The notes under the pieces: model-generated
What the model was told of the DNA's origin: nothing
What the model saw: only the letters and a program-made list of their open reading frames with translations
The model's database searches: none
Shown here: positions 8,931 to 19,369 of the stretch, piece by piece
Layout: the number at the start of each line of letters is the position of its first letter
How positions within the stretch are numbered: the first letter of the stretch is position 1
Assembly: GCA_004768415.1 (NCBI GenBank)
Contig: SRMO01000054.1
Span: 3,344-46,940, forward strand
Length of the DNA: 43,597 nucleotides
Direction of reading: 5' to 3'
Source: Aphanocapsa feldmannii 277cV
Lineage (GTDB): Bacteria > Cyanobacteriota > Cyanobacteriia > PCC-6307 > Cyanobiaceae
Made by a program: the position numbers and the translations under genes

Positions 8931-9275
8931 TCAGAAATCGAGCGCGTCGCCCGTTCCGCTGCCGACATCCCCGAACAGGGTCTTCTCCAACTCCATACGC
9001 TGCTCCATCTGGCGCAGGAAGTAGCCGGTCATCATCGCCGACGCCAGAAGCCCGGCCAGGTTGTCGCGGCTGGCCGTGACCTTGGTTTCGAATTGATCGT
9101 TGGGCAGGATGCCGAGCATGCCCTGAACATTGTGGCGAATGATGTCCTGAATGTCTCCGCTGGCGGATCGAGCAACCCGCTGCAGCACATCCGGTGACTG
9201 CTCCTGCAGATAGTGGATCAGGGAGTTCCCTGGCATCGCACCGGATTCGCTGGTGAGGAATTCCGGGTTGAACAT
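8931..9275 (-). CDS. DUF760 domain-containing protein
   Basis: MFNPEFLTSESGAMPGNSLIHYLQEQSPDVLQRVARSASGDIQDIIRHNVQGMLGILPNDQFETKVTASRDNLAGLLASAMMTGYFLRQMEQRM; plastid/cyanobacterial DUF760 pattern. Confidence 0.88.
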   Translation of the reverse strand: MFNPEFLTSESGAMPGNSLIHYLQEQSPDVLQRVARSASGDIQDIIRHNVQGMLGILPNDQFETKVTASRDNLAGLLASAMMTGYFLRQMEQRMELEKTLFGDVGSGTGDALDF

Positions 9276-9451
9276 CTAGCGTTTCGAGCCAGTTCCGAAT
9301 CACCCTACAGGACAGATTTGATTCGGCCAGGTGGTGGCAGAGCGGTCTACCGAACCTGCCGCCTTACCGCTGCTCCGTTCCCGTTTCGTCAGGGCTGCTC
9401 TGGTAGGTCCGGCTCCACCGACAACCATCTCCGCAGCCCGCTCCAGCGGAC

Positions 9452-10063
9452 TCAGTCCAGCAGGCCAATGCGGGCCGGCGGCCAGTAGCGGAACACCGCC
9501 CGCCCCTGGATGTTCCGCAGTGGCAGGGGACCCCAGAGGTGGGAATCGAGACTCTCATTGCGGTTGTCACCCAGCACCAGGGCCTGGCGGGCAGGGACGC
9601 GCACGGGTCCGAACCGATAGTCCATGGCTCGGGCCGGCCAGGGATCCGCCATGGGCTGGCCATTGCGGATCAGCACGCCACCACGGATTTCCACCAGGTC
9701 ACCCGGCAGACCGATCACCCGCTTGATCAATGCCTTGTCGGGGTCGTAGCCCCGGGCCACCAGGGCCGCGGGCGGTCTGAACACCACGATCTCGTCGTGA
9801 CGGAGGGCCAGGCCCAGCCGTTGCCGCACCTTCTCCACCAGCACCCGATCCTGCAACTGCAGGGTGGGGAGCATGGAACCGGAGGGAATCCAGCGCGGTT
9901 CCACGACGCCCCAACGCAGGAGCAGGGCGATGCAGAGGGCGATCAGCATCGAGCGCAGGCCACGCCAGCGCCCGGGCTGCCCGCCTGCCTCGGGTGGGCC
10001 GTCACCGGACCGGGAGCAGGAGGCCCGTTCTGGCGAGGATGGCTGGTCGAATGTGCTGGGCAT
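9452..10063 (-). CDS. lepB: Signal peptidase I
   Basis: PRWIPSGSMLPTLQLQDRVLVEKV...ALIKRVIGLPGDLVEI...LVLGDNRNESLDSHLWG. Confidence 0.95.
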   Translation of the reverse strand: MPSTFDQPSSPERASCSRSGDGPPEAGGQPGRWRGLRSMLIALCIALLLRWGVVEPRWIPSGSMLPTLQLQDRVLVEKVRQRLGLALRHDEIVVFRPPAALVARGYDPDKALIKRVIGLPGDLVEIRGGVLIRNGQPMADPWPARAMDYRFGPVRVPARQALVLGDNRNESLDSHLWGPLPLRNIQGRAVFRYWPPARIGLLD

Positions 10064-10105
10064 CGGCCTTCAGTGGGCGGTCGCACCTGCCAGGACAATG
10101 TCGCC

Positions 10106-11890
10106 ATGCAGGAACAGGCTGCCATCAACCTGGTCTGGGCCCGGCGGCTCTGGGGCACCCTGGTGGAGCTGGGGCTGCGGCATGTGGTGATCTGCCCCGG
10201 CAGTCGTTCGGGCCCGCTGAGTCTCGCAGCCGACCTCACCCCGGGGCTGAACCTGTTCAGCAGCATCGACGAACGTTCCGCAGGCTTCTTCGCTCTGGGG
10301 CTGGGCCGGGCCGGGCTGCTCCCGGTGGCCGTGGTCACCACCTCCGGCACCGCTGTCGCCAACCTGCTGCCGGCCGCGGTGGAGGCTGACCGCAGCGGCC
10401 TGCCACTGCTGCTGCTCAGCGCTGACCGGCCCCAGCGCCTGAAGAACTGCGGCGCCAACCAGACCGTCAACCAGGAGGCCTTCCTGCAACCCGCCTGCCG
10501 CTGCATGGAGACCCTGCCCCAACCGGGTGCGGCCACGACCCTCCCCCTGGGGGAGGATCCCCTGACCGGGCTGCACAGACCCCTGCCCCAACTCCAGCGC
10601 CCCCTGCACAGGGCCTGGGCAGCGCTGCTGGGCGATGGCGTCAGAGCCGCCGGCCCCGTGCATCTGAACCAGCCCCTGGAGGAGCCCCTCCATGCCGATG
10701 GCGCCACCATCGCGGCGCTGCGGGCGGAGGCAGATGCCACAGCCCTGCCAGCAGCTGAGCCCACCTGCCCGGCGCCGCCCCCTGTTGCCGGCCCGGTGTC
10801 GCAACCCTTTCCGCTGGATCCGGATCGCAGCGCCGTGATCGTGGTGGGGCCGAGCCACGGGGATCAATGGCAGCTGGCAGCGGATCTGCGCCAGCTGGTG
10901 AACCGCACCGGCTGGCCCGTGCTGGCGGACGCGGCCAGTGGTCTGCGGGGCAGGCGGGATCTGCCCCTGGTCCATGGCTATGACCTGCTGCTGCCACGGT
11001 CGGATCCGGGGTTCGCCCCAGATCAGGTGCTGCGCCTGGGGGGCTGCAGTGCCAGCCGGCACCTGCAGGATTGGCTGCGGCAGCTGGCGGTACCCCAGGT
11101 TCAGGTGATGGAGGGGGATGACCGCAACTGGGATCCCCTCGGTTCGGTGACCCTGCGCCGCAGCGATGGACTGGCGGGGGTGCTGCGAGCCTTGCCCCAC
11201 GGGGCTCCGGCGGCTGCAGCCCTGGCCCTGGGGGAGCGCTGGCGAAGGGCCGATCAACAGTTGCAGCGGGTGCTGGATGGGGCCTGCAGCGGCGATGGAC
11301 CGCTGCAGGAGCCCTGCCTGGCCCGGGACCTCGATCGCCTGCTGCCGTCTCAACGCACCCTCATGCTCGCCAACAGCTCAGCGGTGCGGGACTGGGAGAG
11401 CTTCAGCGGTGGCGCCTGCCCGCGAAGGGTGGTGAGCTTTCGGGGAGCCTCCGGCATCGACGGCACCCTGTCCCTGGCCTTCGGCCTCGCCAGCCATGGC
11501 GATGCGGTACTGCTGAGCGGTGATCTGGCCCTGCTTCACGACAGCAACGGCTGGCTCTGGGCGGAGTCATTGCGCCGGATCGGACACCGACTGCTGGTGG
11601 TGCTGATCGACAACGGGGGAGGCGGCATCTTCGAGCAATTGCCGATCCGTCAGGAGGGTGTGGCGATGGAACGGCTGTTCACCATGGGGCAGGTCGTCGA
11701 CCCCTGCACCCTGGCCGCGGCCCACGGGGTACCCAGCCGGGTGGTGCTGCTGCGCAGCGACCTCGATGCTGCTGTGGCCTGGGGCCTGAGTCAGCCGTTG
11801 GCCCTGCTCCAGTGCTGCAGCGATGCCCGGGCTGATGCGGCCCTGCGACAGCGGCTGAGGCGCCGCCAGCGCAGCGACCGGTCCCCCTGA
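10106..11890 (+). CDS. menD: 2-succinyl-5-enolpyruvyl-6-hydroxy-3-cyclohexene-1-carboxylate synthase
   Basis: MQEQAAINLVWARRLWGTLVELGLRHVVICPGSRSGPLSLA...ANSSAVRDWESF...GASGIDGTLSLAFG...IDNGGGGIFEQLPI. Confidence 0.96.
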   Translation: MQEQAAINLVWARRLWGTLVELGLRHVVICPGSRSGPLSLAADLTPGLNLFSSIDERSAGFFALGLGRAGLLPVAVVTTSGTAVANLLPAAVEADRSGLPLLLLSADRPQRLKNCGANQTVNQEAFLQPACRCMETLPQPGAATTLPLGEDPLTGLHRPLPQLQRPLHRAWAALLGDGVRAAGPVHLNQPLEEPLHADGATIAALRAEADATALPAAEPTCPAPPPVAGPVSQPFPLDPDRSAVIVVGPSHGDQWQLAADLRQLVNRTGWPVLADAASGLRGRRDLPLVHGYDLLLPRSDPGFAPDQVLRLGGCSASRHLQDWLRQLAVPQVQVMEGDDRNWDPLGSVTLRRSDGLAGVLRALPHGAPAAAALALGERWRRADQQLQRVLDGACSGDGPLQEPCLARDLDRLLPSQRTLMLANSSAVRDWESFSGGACPRRVVSFRGASGIDGTLSLAFGLASHGDAVLLSGDLALLHDSNGWLWAESLRRIGHRLLVVLIDNGGGGIFEQLPIRQEGVAMERLFTMGQVVDPCTLAAAHGVPSRVVLLRSDLDAAVAWGLSQPLALLQCCSDARADAALRQRLRRRQRSDRSP

Positions 11891-11929
11891 TGGGCGGCGT
11901 TTCAGACTGGGCACACTGTCGCCGCACCG

Positions 11930-12811
11930 ATGTCGCCCGACGCACCCCAGGCTGCCGCTGTTCTCCCCGGTCCTGTGACCGCTGACTGGTGCGTGGCCGC
12001 GCAGTACGAAGACATCCGCTTCGATCTCTGCAGCGGCGGCATCGCCCGCATTGCGATCAATCGACCCGCCAAGCGCAATGCCTTCCGGCCCCGCACCGTG
12101 GCGGAGCTCCACAACGCCTTCTCGCGGGTGCGCGACAACCCCGCGGTTGGGGTGGTGCTGTTCACCGGCGTGGGGCCGGCTGCAGACGGCGGCTATGCCT
12201 TCTGTGCCGGCGGAGATCAATCGGTGCGCGGTGATGGCGGCTACCTCGATGAAAGCGGCCTGCCACGGCTGAACGTGCTGGATCTGCAGCGCCTCATCCG
12301 CAGCCTGCCCAAGGTGGTGATCGCCCTGGTGGCTGGCTATGCCATCGGCGGCGGCCAGGTGTTGCATGTGCTCTGCGACCTCAGCCTTGCCGCCGAAAAC
12401 GCCGTGTTCGGTCAGACGGGCCCGCGGGTGGGAAGTTTCGACGCCGGCTATGGCGCCGGCCATCTGGCACGGCTGGTGGGTCAGCGCAAGGCGCGGGAAA
12501 TCTGGTTCCTCTGCCGGCGCTACAGCGCCGCCGAAGCTCTGGCGATGGGGCTGGTGAACCAGGTGGTACCACTGGAGCAGCTGGAGCAGGAAGGGCTGCG
12601 CTGGGCCCGGGAGGTGATGGCCCTGAGCCCTACGGCGATCCGTTGCCTCAAGGCCGGCTTCAACGCCGAGACCGACGGTATGGCCGGCATCCAGGAGTTG
12701 GCGGGACAGGCCACCCATCTCTTCTATCGGACCGCCGAAGGCAGGGAGGGACGGGATGCCTTCCTGGAGAAGCGACCTCCCGATTTCAGCTCCGCCCCCT
12801 GGCTGCCTTGA
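11930..12811 (+). CDS. menB: 1,4-dihydroxy-2-naphthoyl-CoA synthase
   Basis: [18 protein letters not shown]...[15 protein letters not shown]...[40 protein letters not shown]; adjacent to menD. Confidence 0.96.
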   Translation: MSPDAPQAAAVLPGPVTADWCVAAQYEDIRFDLCSGGIARIAINRPAKRNAFRPRTVAELHNAFSRVRDNPAVGVVLFTGVGPAADGGYAFCAGGDQSVRGDGGYLDESGLPRLNVLDLQRLIRSLPKVVIALVAGYAIGGGQVLHVLCDLSLAAENAVFGQTGPRVGSFDAGYGAGHLARLVGQRKAREIWFLCRRYSAAEALAMGLVNQVVPLEQLEQEGLRWAREVMALSPTAIRCLKAGFNAETDGMAGIQELAGQATHLFYRTAEGREGRDAFLEKRPPDFSSAPWLP

Positions 12812-12878
12812 CGGCTTGTGGTCAGCTGAAGGCAGGCGCCTGAGAACCGTAAAGTCTCGCCATTGCCGAGCGTCAACC

Positions 12879-14396
12879 ATGCGGGTGCTGTTTGCCGCCG
12901 CCGAATGCGCCCCCATGGTGAAGGTGGGTGGTATGGGCGATGTGGTTGGATCCCTGCCCCCAGCCCTCGGTGTTCTGGGCCATGACGTGCGCATCGTCAT
13001 CCCCGGCTACGGACGGCTCTGGTCACAGCTGGAGGTGGCCGACGAACCCGTCTTTCGCGGCCACGCCATGGGCGCGGCATTCGCCATCTTCGAGACCTGC
13101 CATCCCCAGAACGACCTCCCCATCTATCTGGTCGGTCACCCCGTGTTCGATCCCGAGCGGATCTACGGCGGCGACGATGAGGACTGGCGCTTCACCTTCT
13201 TCGCCAACGCCGTGGCCGAGTTTGCCTGGAATGGCTGGAAGCCCCAGGTGATCCATTGCCACGACTGGCACACAGGGATGATCCCGGTGTGGATGCATCA
13301 GGACCCGGACATCGCTACGGTATTCACCATCCACAACCTCAAGTACCAGGGACCCTGGCGCTGGAAGCTGGAGCGCATGACCTGGTGCCCCTGGTACATC
13401 CAGGGGGACAACACCCTGGCCGCGGCTTTGCTCTTCGCCGATCGCATCACCGCCGTGTCTCCCACCTACGCCGAGGAGATCCGCACCCCCCAGTACGGCG
13501 AGAGGCTGGACGGCCTGCTCAACCACGTCGGCGAGAAGACCTGCGGCATCCTCAACGGCATCGACATGGCGCGCTGGGATCCGGCCACCGATGCCAGGAT
13601 TCCGGCCCGCTATTCGGCCGACAACCTGGCTCCCAAGGCCCTCGACAAGCGGGCCTTGCAGCAGCGGGTGGGCCTGGAGGAGCGGCAGCAGACCTTTCTG
13701 CTGGGCATGGTGAGCCGTCTGGTGGACCAGAAGGGTGTCGAACTGCTCTTGCAGGTGGCTGAGCGGCTGCTGTCCTACACCGACAGCCAGATCGTCGTGC
13801 TGGGGACAGGGGATCGCTACTTCGAGTCGGGTCTGTGGCAACTCTCCACCCGTTTCCCCGGGCGTTTCGCCACCTTCCTGGCCTATGACGATGACCTCTC
13901 GCGTCTGATCTATGCCGGCGCCGACGGCTTTCTGATGCCCAGCCAGTTCGAGCCCTGCGGCATCAGCCAGATGCTGGCCATGCGCTACGGCACGATTCCC
14001 GTCGCCCGCAAGGTCGGTGGCCTGGTGGACACGGTCAGACCCCACGACCCCATGGCGGGCAGCGGCACCGGCTTCTGCTTCGACCGCTATGACGCGATCG
14101 ACTTCTACACCGCCCTGGTCCGCGCCTGGGAGGCCTACCGCCATCGCGAGTCCTGGCAGCGGCTGCAGCGTCGTGCCATGGCTTCGGATTTCAGCTGGGA
14201 TCGCTCTGCCGCCGCCTACCACCGGATCTACCGCGAGATCTGCGGCATGCCCTCGCTGCAGGTGGAGGAGCTTCCTGAGGAGTTGCGCCTCAGCCCACCC
14301 GGTGGCATTCCCGTCGATGCGGATCAGGCAGTGGTCACCGCCCCGGCCCCCCGGCCCCAGCGATCAACGCGTTCCCTTGTGCCCTGGCTGCGCTGA
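12879..14396 (+). CDS. glgA: Glycogen/starch synthase
   Basis: [30 protein letters not shown]...[10 protein letters not shown]...[14 protein letters not shown]...[24 protein letters not shown]. Confidence 0.97.
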   Translation: MRVLFAAAECAPMVKVGGMGDVVGSLPPALGVLGHDVRIVIPGYGRLWSQLEVADEPVFRGHAMGAAFAIFETCHPQNDLPIYLVGHPVFDPERIYGGDDEDWRFTFFANAVAEFAWNGWKPQVIHCHDWHTGMIPVWMHQDPDIATVFTIHNLKYQGPWRWKLERMTWCPWYIQGDNTLAAALLFADRITAVSPTYAEEIRTPQYGERLDGLLNHVGEKTCGILNGIDMARWDPATDARIPARYSADNLAPKALDKRALQQRVGLEERQQTFLLGMVSRLVDQKGVELLLQVAERLLSYTDSQIVVLGTGDRYFESGLWQLSTRFPGRFATFLAYDDDLSRLIYAGADGFLMPSQFEPCGISQMLAMRYGTIPVARKVGGLVDTVRPHDPMAGSGTGFCFDRYDAIDFYTALVRAWEAYRHRESWQRLQRRAMASDFSWDRSAAAYHRIYREICGMPSLQVEELPEELRLSPPGGIPVDADQAVVTAPAPRPQRSTRSLVPWLR

Positions 14397-14471
14397 GCAG
14401 TGCTGTCCGGGGCCCTGGACCCGGCCATGCCATGTGACCCCCAGGCCATGGCTGGCCCCCAGTCCTAGCCT

Positions 14472-15137
14472 GTGGTGATGGCCAGTTCAGGAGAGGAGCG
14501 AGCGCCCCTGCCAGCGCCCTACATCAGCCCCTCCCAGCGGCTGAAGGAGGATCTGCGCGACCTGTTTGCCAGTCAACGGCTCAGGCTGCGACAGCTGTGG
14601 CGATTGAACCGCGAAGGGGCCCTCTGGCTGCCCCGCTTCTGGCCCCGGCAGCTCACGCCGCTGTTCTGGCCATTGCTGCTGGTGCTGCTGCTGGGGATGG
14701 CGCTGTTCGCTGCCCAGCGGCTACCGCAACAGGTTGCAGCGACAGTGCCGAGACCGGTGCCGGTGGGTTCCACGTCAACCGGGTCTCCAACCGGAACGGG
14801 TGGCAGGCTGGAGCCAGCCGCTGCGGCGATGCCCGGTGAGAGGCCGCTCGAGGATAGGCCGGCTGTCCCCGATCCCCTGATCGACCTGCTGCAGGAGTGG
14901 GTGGGCAGCAGCCATCTGCTGCGGACCGAACCGGACCACAACCAAGAGCGGCTGGTGCTGGTGGTGGATGACGCCTGGAGAGCACTGCCGCAACGGGAGC
15001 GTCAGCGACTGGCCGACGCCTGGTGCTCGCAGCTGCCGGGCCTGGGCTTTGCCGAGCTGGAACTGGTGGACCCGCTGGGTCAGCGTCTGGCACGCTCCGC
15101 CCGCATCGGTTCCGGCATGCTGCTCTGGCAGGGCTAG
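14472..15137 (+). CDS. Hypothetical protein with single TM segment, upstream of murF
   Basis: MVMASSGEERAPLPAPYISPSQRLKEDLRDLFASQRLRLRQLWRLNREGALWLPRFWPRQLTPLFWPLLLVLLLGMALF...; co-directional, 11 nt before murF. Confidence 0.75.
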   Translation: MVMASSGEERAPLPAPYISPSQRLKEDLRDLFASQRLRLRQLWRLNREGALWLPRFWPRQLTPLFWPLLLVLLLGMALFAAQRLPQQVAATVPRPVPVGSTSTGSPTGTGGRLEPAAAAMPGERPLEDRPAVPDPLIDLLQEWVGSSHLLRTEPDHNQERLVLVVDDAWRALPQRERQRLADAWCSQLPGLGFAELELVDPLGQRLARSARIGSGMLLWQG

Positions 15138-15148
15138 AGGACTGGAGG

Positions 15149-16621
15149 ATGGCCTGCCGCTTCAGTGTCCAAGCCTGCGCACAGGCGCTGGGCCTGACCT
15201 TGCCGATGGCCATTGGCGATGGGGCCCGGCCCTCCCGTGGCATCGTCACCGACAGCCGCCAGCTGCAACCTGGCGAGATCTTCCTGGCCCTGCGTGGCGA
15301 GCGTCACGACGCCAACCGAGCGGCCGTGCTCAGGGATGCCCTGGGCAGGGGAGCCCGCTGCCTGGTGGTGCGTCGTGGCGCAGCCGCTTCCCTGCAGACC
15401 GCGGTTGCCCTGCTGGAGGTGGATGACACGCTCCGGGCCTATCAGCAACTGGCCAGGGCCTGGCGACGACAGCTCGGCCTTCCCGTGGTTGCCGTGACGG
15501 GATCGGCCGGCAAGACCACCACCCGGGAGCTGATCAAAGCGTCCCTGGCGCCCCTGGGTGCCATCCACGCCAGTGTCGCCAATGAGAACAACGACGTGGG
15601 GCTGCCCCGCACACTGCTCGGGGCCGGGGCGAAGCACCGCGCCGTGGTGGTGGAGATGGGGATGCGCGGCGTCGGTGAAATCGCCCGCCTCTCCCTCACG
15701 GCCGAGCCCAGCGTGGCGGTGATCACCAACATCGGCATGGCCCACATCGGCCGGCTGGGCAGCCGGGAGGCCATTGCCCGCGCCAAGTGCGAGCTGGTCC
15801 AGGGTCTGAGGCGCGATGGCCTGGTGGTGATCCCGGCCGGTGATCCCCTCCTGGAGCGTCTGCTGGCCCGGCTCTGGCGCGGTGCCGTGCAACGGGTGGC
15901 CCTGGCTGACGATGTCCTGGATCCGTCCCTTCCCCCCGCCGACTGGATCGCCGCAGTGGATCCCGCCTTTGCCAGCCTGCGCCTGCGGCGCTGCCCAGCG
16001 CTGCTGTCTTTGGGTGACGGCACCACGGCCTTGCCTCAGCTCCTGCCGGGGGTGCACAACGCCCGCAATCAGTTGCTGGCCCTTGCGGTGGCCGCCCATC
16101 TGGGAGTGGCAGCGGGTGGCTGGGCCCTTGCCACCGGCCAGCTCCACCTGCCTGGTGGCCGTGGCCGGCGCCTGCAGCGGGGCGGCATGCTGCTGCTCGA
16201 TGAGACCTACAACGCCTCGCCGGAAGCAGTGGAGGCCGCCCTCGGTTTGCTGGTCGCCACGCCCACCCGGGGACGGCGGTTCGCCGCTTTGGGCACCATG
16301 CTGGAGTTGGGTGGGGCCAGTGAGCGCCTGCATGGAGAGATTGGAGCGCTGGCCCTGCGGCTGGGTCTTGATGGCCTGGTGGTGGTGGATGGCGAGGCTG
16401 CAGGTGCCGCCATGGTGAGGGCTGCAACGGGATTGGAACGGTTGCGACAGGTGGCCGATGCCGAAGCAGCCGCGGCGATCCTCAACCAATGGCTCCAACC
16501 CGGCGATGTCTGCCTGCTGAAGGCCAGCCGCGCTGTGGGGCTGGAACGGGCCCTGCCCCTGCTGGTTCCCATGGCGGCTTGCCGAAGCGGGACATCAACC
16601 ACCCCTTCAGCAGGCTCCTGA
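15149..16621 (+). CDS. murF: UDP-N-acetylmuramoyl-tripeptide--D-alanyl-D-alanine ligase
   Basis: RGIVTDSRQLQPGEIFLALRGERHDAN...VVAVTGSAGKTTTRELI...LLDETYNASPEAVEAAL. Confidence 0.95.
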   Translation: MACRFSVQACAQALGLTLPMAIGDGARPSRGIVTDSRQLQPGEIFLALRGERHDANRAAVLRDALGRGARCLVVRRGAAASLQTAVALLEVDDTLRAYQQLARAWRRQLGLPVVAVTGSAGKTTTRELIKASLAPLGAIHASVANENNDVGLPRTLLGAGAKHRAVVVEMGMRGVGEIARLSLTAEPSVAVITNIGMAHIGRLGSREAIARAKCELVQGLRRDGLVVIPAGDPLLERLLARLWRGAVQRVALADDVLDPSLPPADWIAAVDPAFASLRLRRCPALLSLGDGTTALPQLLPGVHNARNQLLALAVAAHLGVAAGGWALATGQLHLPGGRGRRLQRGGMLLLDETYNASPEAVEAALGLLVATPTRGRRFAALGTMLELGGASERLHGEIGALALRLGLDGLVVVDGEAAGAAMVRAATGLERLRQVADAEAAAAILNQWLQPGDVCLLKASRAVGLERALPLLVPMAACRSGTSTTPSAGS

Positions 16622-16655
16622 CCGGGATCTGGCCGAATCTCCCGAATCGGCTCGA

Positions 16656-16741
16656 TGGGGGCAAAGGGACTTGAACCCTTACAGCCCTTATGGGCCTGCG
16701 GATTTTAAGTCCGCTGCGTCTACCGATTCCGCCATGCCCCC
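16656..16741 (-). tRNA. trnL-UAA: tRNA-Leu (anticodon UAA), intronless
   Basis: Reverse complement GGGGGCATGGCGGAATCGGTAGACGCAGCGGACTTAAAATCCGCAGGCCCATAAGGGCTGTAAGGGTTCAAGTCCCTTTGCCCCCA. Acceptor GGGGGCA/TGCCCCC pairs; anticodon stem GCGGA/TCCGC with loop CTTAAAA; long variable arm. Confidence 0.95.
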
Positions 16742-16863
16742 GGCGGTGGATCCGAACCGGCTCAAGGGGGATGGGCCGGTCTGGTGAAGCAGGCTCCGAA
16801 CCGCCTGGCAGCGCCACGCTACCGCAGGTGCTCGGTAGATTGAGTCGCAACGCCGTGCATGCA

Positions 16864-17097
16864 ATGCCTGCCCTGTCCAGCGAGACCCTCCTGCTGCTGG
16901 CGTTGTATGTGGCGCTGGGCGGCGCCTACCTGCTGGTGATCCCTGGCCTGTTGATGGGCTGGATGAACCGGCGTTGGCACGTGATGGGCAAGATCGAGCG
17001 CCTGGTGATCTACGGCATGGTCTTCCTCTTCTTCCCGGGGCTGGCGCTGCTGGCGCCCTTCCTGAATCTCCGCCTTCAGGGTCGCAGGCCGGGCTGA
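16864..17097 (+). CDS. ndhL: NAD(P)H-quinone oxidoreductase subunit L
   Basis: [70 protein letters not shown]; followed by DUF3007 and trpA, a common cyanobacterial order. Confidence 0.92.
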   Translation: MPALSSETLLLLALYVALGGAYLLVIPGLLMGWMNRRWHVMGKIERLVIYGMVFLFFPGLALLAPFLNLRLQGRRPG

Positions 17098-17169
17098 CGG
17101 GCCGACCCTGGTCCAGGGCAACCGGGCGGCTGACTAGCCTCATCAGCATGAAGGACAGATCGCTTCACC

Positions 17170-17520
17170 ATGACCAGAGGCCACGTCATCCTGATCGGAC
17201 TGGGTTTCCTGGCTCTTGGCGCCCTGGGGCTGGCCCTGTTTCAGCTGGCCGGACTGGAAGACGCCCAGGCGGGGATCTGGGCCGAAGCCCTGCTGGTGCT
17301 GATCGTCTGTGGCTGGGTGCTGAGCTATGCCCTGCGTGTTGTCAAGGGCAACATGACCTTCATGCAGATGCGCCGCAGGTACCGCGAAGGCTATGACGCC
17401 GCAGTGGATGCCCGCGTGAAGGCAAGCTTCGAGGCGCTCTCGGCCCAGGAACAGGAGCGGCTGCTGCGGGAGGTGGGTCAGGTGCCCGAGGAAGGTGGCA
17501 CCGATGTTGCAGCCCCATGA
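17170..17520 (+). CDS. DUF3007 family membrane protein
   Basis: MTRGHVILIGLGFLALGALGLALFQLAGLEDAQAGIWAEALLVLIVCGWVLSYALRVVKGNMTFMQMRRRYREGYD. Confidence 0.88.
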   Translation: MTRGHVILIGLGFLALGALGLALFQLAGLEDAQAGIWAEALLVLIVCGWVLSYALRVVKGNMTFMQMRRRYREGYDAAVDARVKASFEALSAQEQERLLREVGQVPEEGGTDVAAP

Positions 17521-17529
17521 CCTCCTGCC

Positions 17530-18351
17530 ATGACCGCAGATCCCTCCTCCAGCCGCATCCGCCAGCTGTTCGCAGCACTGCGTCAGCGTGGACAGTGTGC
17601 GCTGATCCCCTTCATCACTGCCGGTGATCCTTGCCTCGACCAGACTGCCGAGTGCCTGCGCGCCTTCCAGGCCAATGGTGCTGATCTGGTGGAGCTCGGC
17701 ATCCCCTACAGCGATCCCCTGGCGGATGGTCCCGTGATCCAGGCCGCTGCCGCCAGAGCCCGGGCGGCAGGGACGACGCTGGATGGCGTGCTCACCATGC
17801 TGGACGGCCTGCAGGCCGAGCTCACCCTGCCGCTGGTGCTCTTCACCTACGCCAACCCGCTGCTCAACCTGGGCATGGAGCGCTTCTGCCAACGGGCTGC
17901 CGCCGCCGGCGCCAGCGGCCTGGTGGTGCCCGATCTGCCTCTGGAGGAAGCCCGGCAGCTCTCCCGACTGGCCGCTGGCCAAGGACTTGATCTGGTGCTG
18001 CTGGTGGCGCCCACGACGCCACCCGATCGTCTGGCACGCATCCATCAGGCCAGCCGCGGCTTCACCTATCTGGTCAGCGTGACGGGCGTCACCGGCATGC
18101 GCAGCCGGCTGGAGGCAAGGGTCAGCACCCTGATTCCCCGGCTCAGGCGACACAGTGATCTGCCCGTGGCCGTGGGTTTCGGGATCTCCGGTCCCGAGCA
18201 GGCCCTGGAGGTGCGCCGCTGGGGCAGCGATGGCGCCATCGTCGGCTCTGCCTTCGTGCAGCGCATTGCCGATGCCGTAGCCCAGGGCACGAGACCCGCA
18301 GCAGCAGCGGGTCGGCTCTGTGCCGAATTGAGCGCAGCCCTGCATGACTGA
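17530..18351 (+). CDS. trpA: Tryptophan synthase alpha subunit
   Basis: [16 protein letters not shown]...[21 protein letters not shown]...[10 protein letters not shown]...[13 protein letters not shown]. Confidence 0.97.
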   Translation: MTADPSSSRIRQLFAALRQRGQCALIPFITAGDPCLDQTAECLRAFQANGADLVELGIPYSDPLADGPVIQAAAARARAAGTTLDGVLTMLDGLQAELTLPLVLFTYANPLLNLGMERFCQRAAAAGASGLVVPDLPLEEARQLSRLAAGQGLDLVLLVAPTTPPDRLARIHQASRGFTYLVSVTGVTGMRSRLEARVSTLIPRLRRHSDLPVAVGFGISGPEQALEVRRWGSDGAIVGSAFVQRIADAVAQGTRPAAAAGRLCAELSAALHD

Positions 18352-18384
18352 CGCCGTGCCGCTGTCCATCCCCTGTTCGCGACC

Positions 18385-18723
18385 TTGCTGAAGCGGGCCG
18401 GATCAGCGGATGTCAGCGTGGGGCAGCGACTTCAAACGAACGCCGTGGCGAAATTCGTGCTCTGGGGCACCTACTGCGACAACGCGCTGGAGCGGCGCAC
18501 CCCCTACCGGGAGGAGCATCTCGCCGGTCTGAAGGCCCAGAAGGCATCTGGCGTGCTGATCACCCTGGGACCCACCGCAGGCAGCACCCACGTGTTCGGA
18601 CTCTATGAAGCGGAGTCGAGGGAGCAGGTCGAGACTCTGGTCAGAGGCGACATCTACTGGACCAGGGGCATCTGGACGGAGGTGAGTGTCTATCCCTGGA
18701 TCGACGCCATCCCCCTCGGCTGA
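18385..18723 (+). CDS. YciI-like family protein
   Basis: AKFVLWGTYCDNALERRTPYREEHLAGLKAQKASGVLITLGPTAGSTHVFGLYEAESREQVETLVRGDIYWTRGIWTEVSVYPW; the start may be downstream (about 18445). Confidence 0.82.
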   Translation: MLKRAGSADVSVGQRLQTNAVAKFVLWGTYCDNALERRTPYREEHLAGLKAQKASGVLITLGPTAGSTHVFGLYEAESREQVETLVRGDIYWTRGIWTEVSVYPWIDAIPLG

Positions 18724-18772
18724 GCCCTGCCTGGCCTATCGGTCCGTCCTGCGATGACGATATGGCAATCGT

Positions 18773-19195
18773 TCAGCCGCGGGGCCAGCCGGCCTGAGCC
18801 TGCTCCCAGACATAAACGCCGACCGCGGCGGCGCCATCCCGGCCCAGCCTGTCGCTGTAACCGTCCATCTGGCCGATACCCTCGGCGGCAATGGCGGCGA
18901 TCGCCTTCGGGCTGTTCAGCCCGGCTCTGCTCAGGGCCCTGACACGCAGGGTTCTGCCCCGACGGATGACGTTGCCGCCGTTCACATGGCAGCCCACACA
19001 GTGCTGCCTGAACAGCACGGCCCCTTCGGCAGCGGCCCAGGCCGGCGCTGCCCAGCCCAGGCTGAACTCCAGCACCAGTGCGGCCAGCAGCACGGCCAGT
19101 GGCAGGGGCAAGGGGGAGCGCAGCCAGGGCCTGTTTCCCGCTGGCCACTGGCGACGGTCTTCTCTGGACTGCGATTGCGGCAGGTTGCTGTCCAT
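18773..19195 (-). CDS. c-type cytochrome (cytochrome c6/c553-like)
   Basis: N-terminal membrane/signal segment, then GAVLFRQHCVGCHVNGGNVIRRGRTL (CxxCH) and a typical class I cytochrome C-terminus (GYSDRLGRDGAAAVGVYVWEQA). Confidence 0.88.
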   Translation of the reverse strand: MDSNLPQSQSREDRRQWPAGNRPWLRSPLPLPLAVLLAALVLEFSLGWAAPAWAAAEGAVLFRQHCVGCHVNGGNVIRRGRTLRVRALSRAGLNSPKAIAAIAAEGIGQMDGYSDRLGRDGAAAVGVYVWEQAQAGWPRG

Positions 19196-19369
19196 GACAT
19201 CGCGCAGGGCTGTGAGCGCATTCTCCAGCCGGCAGGTCCCGCACAGCCGATCGAAGCCGGGCTCCCCGGCAAGCTATTGTCAGATAGTATATCCATACTA
19301 CTCTGCAGACATGACATCACCCTGTCACTGCTGGCCCAGGCGGTATCTCCGCAATGATTCAGATCCGCG

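Noticed and set aside
7610-8968. 452-aa minus-strand ORF
   Set aside because: Antisense to DUF4336; shadow ORF.
11567-13000. 477-aa minus-strand ORF
   Set aside because: Antisense to menD end and menB; no recognisable domain.
15134-16498. 454-aa minus-strand ORF
   Set aside because: Antisense to murF.
19288-19303. Inverted repeat TAGTAT-ATCC-ATACTA upstream of the cytochrome gene
   Set aside because: Only a 6-bp AT-rich stem with no second copy; not enough to call an operator.
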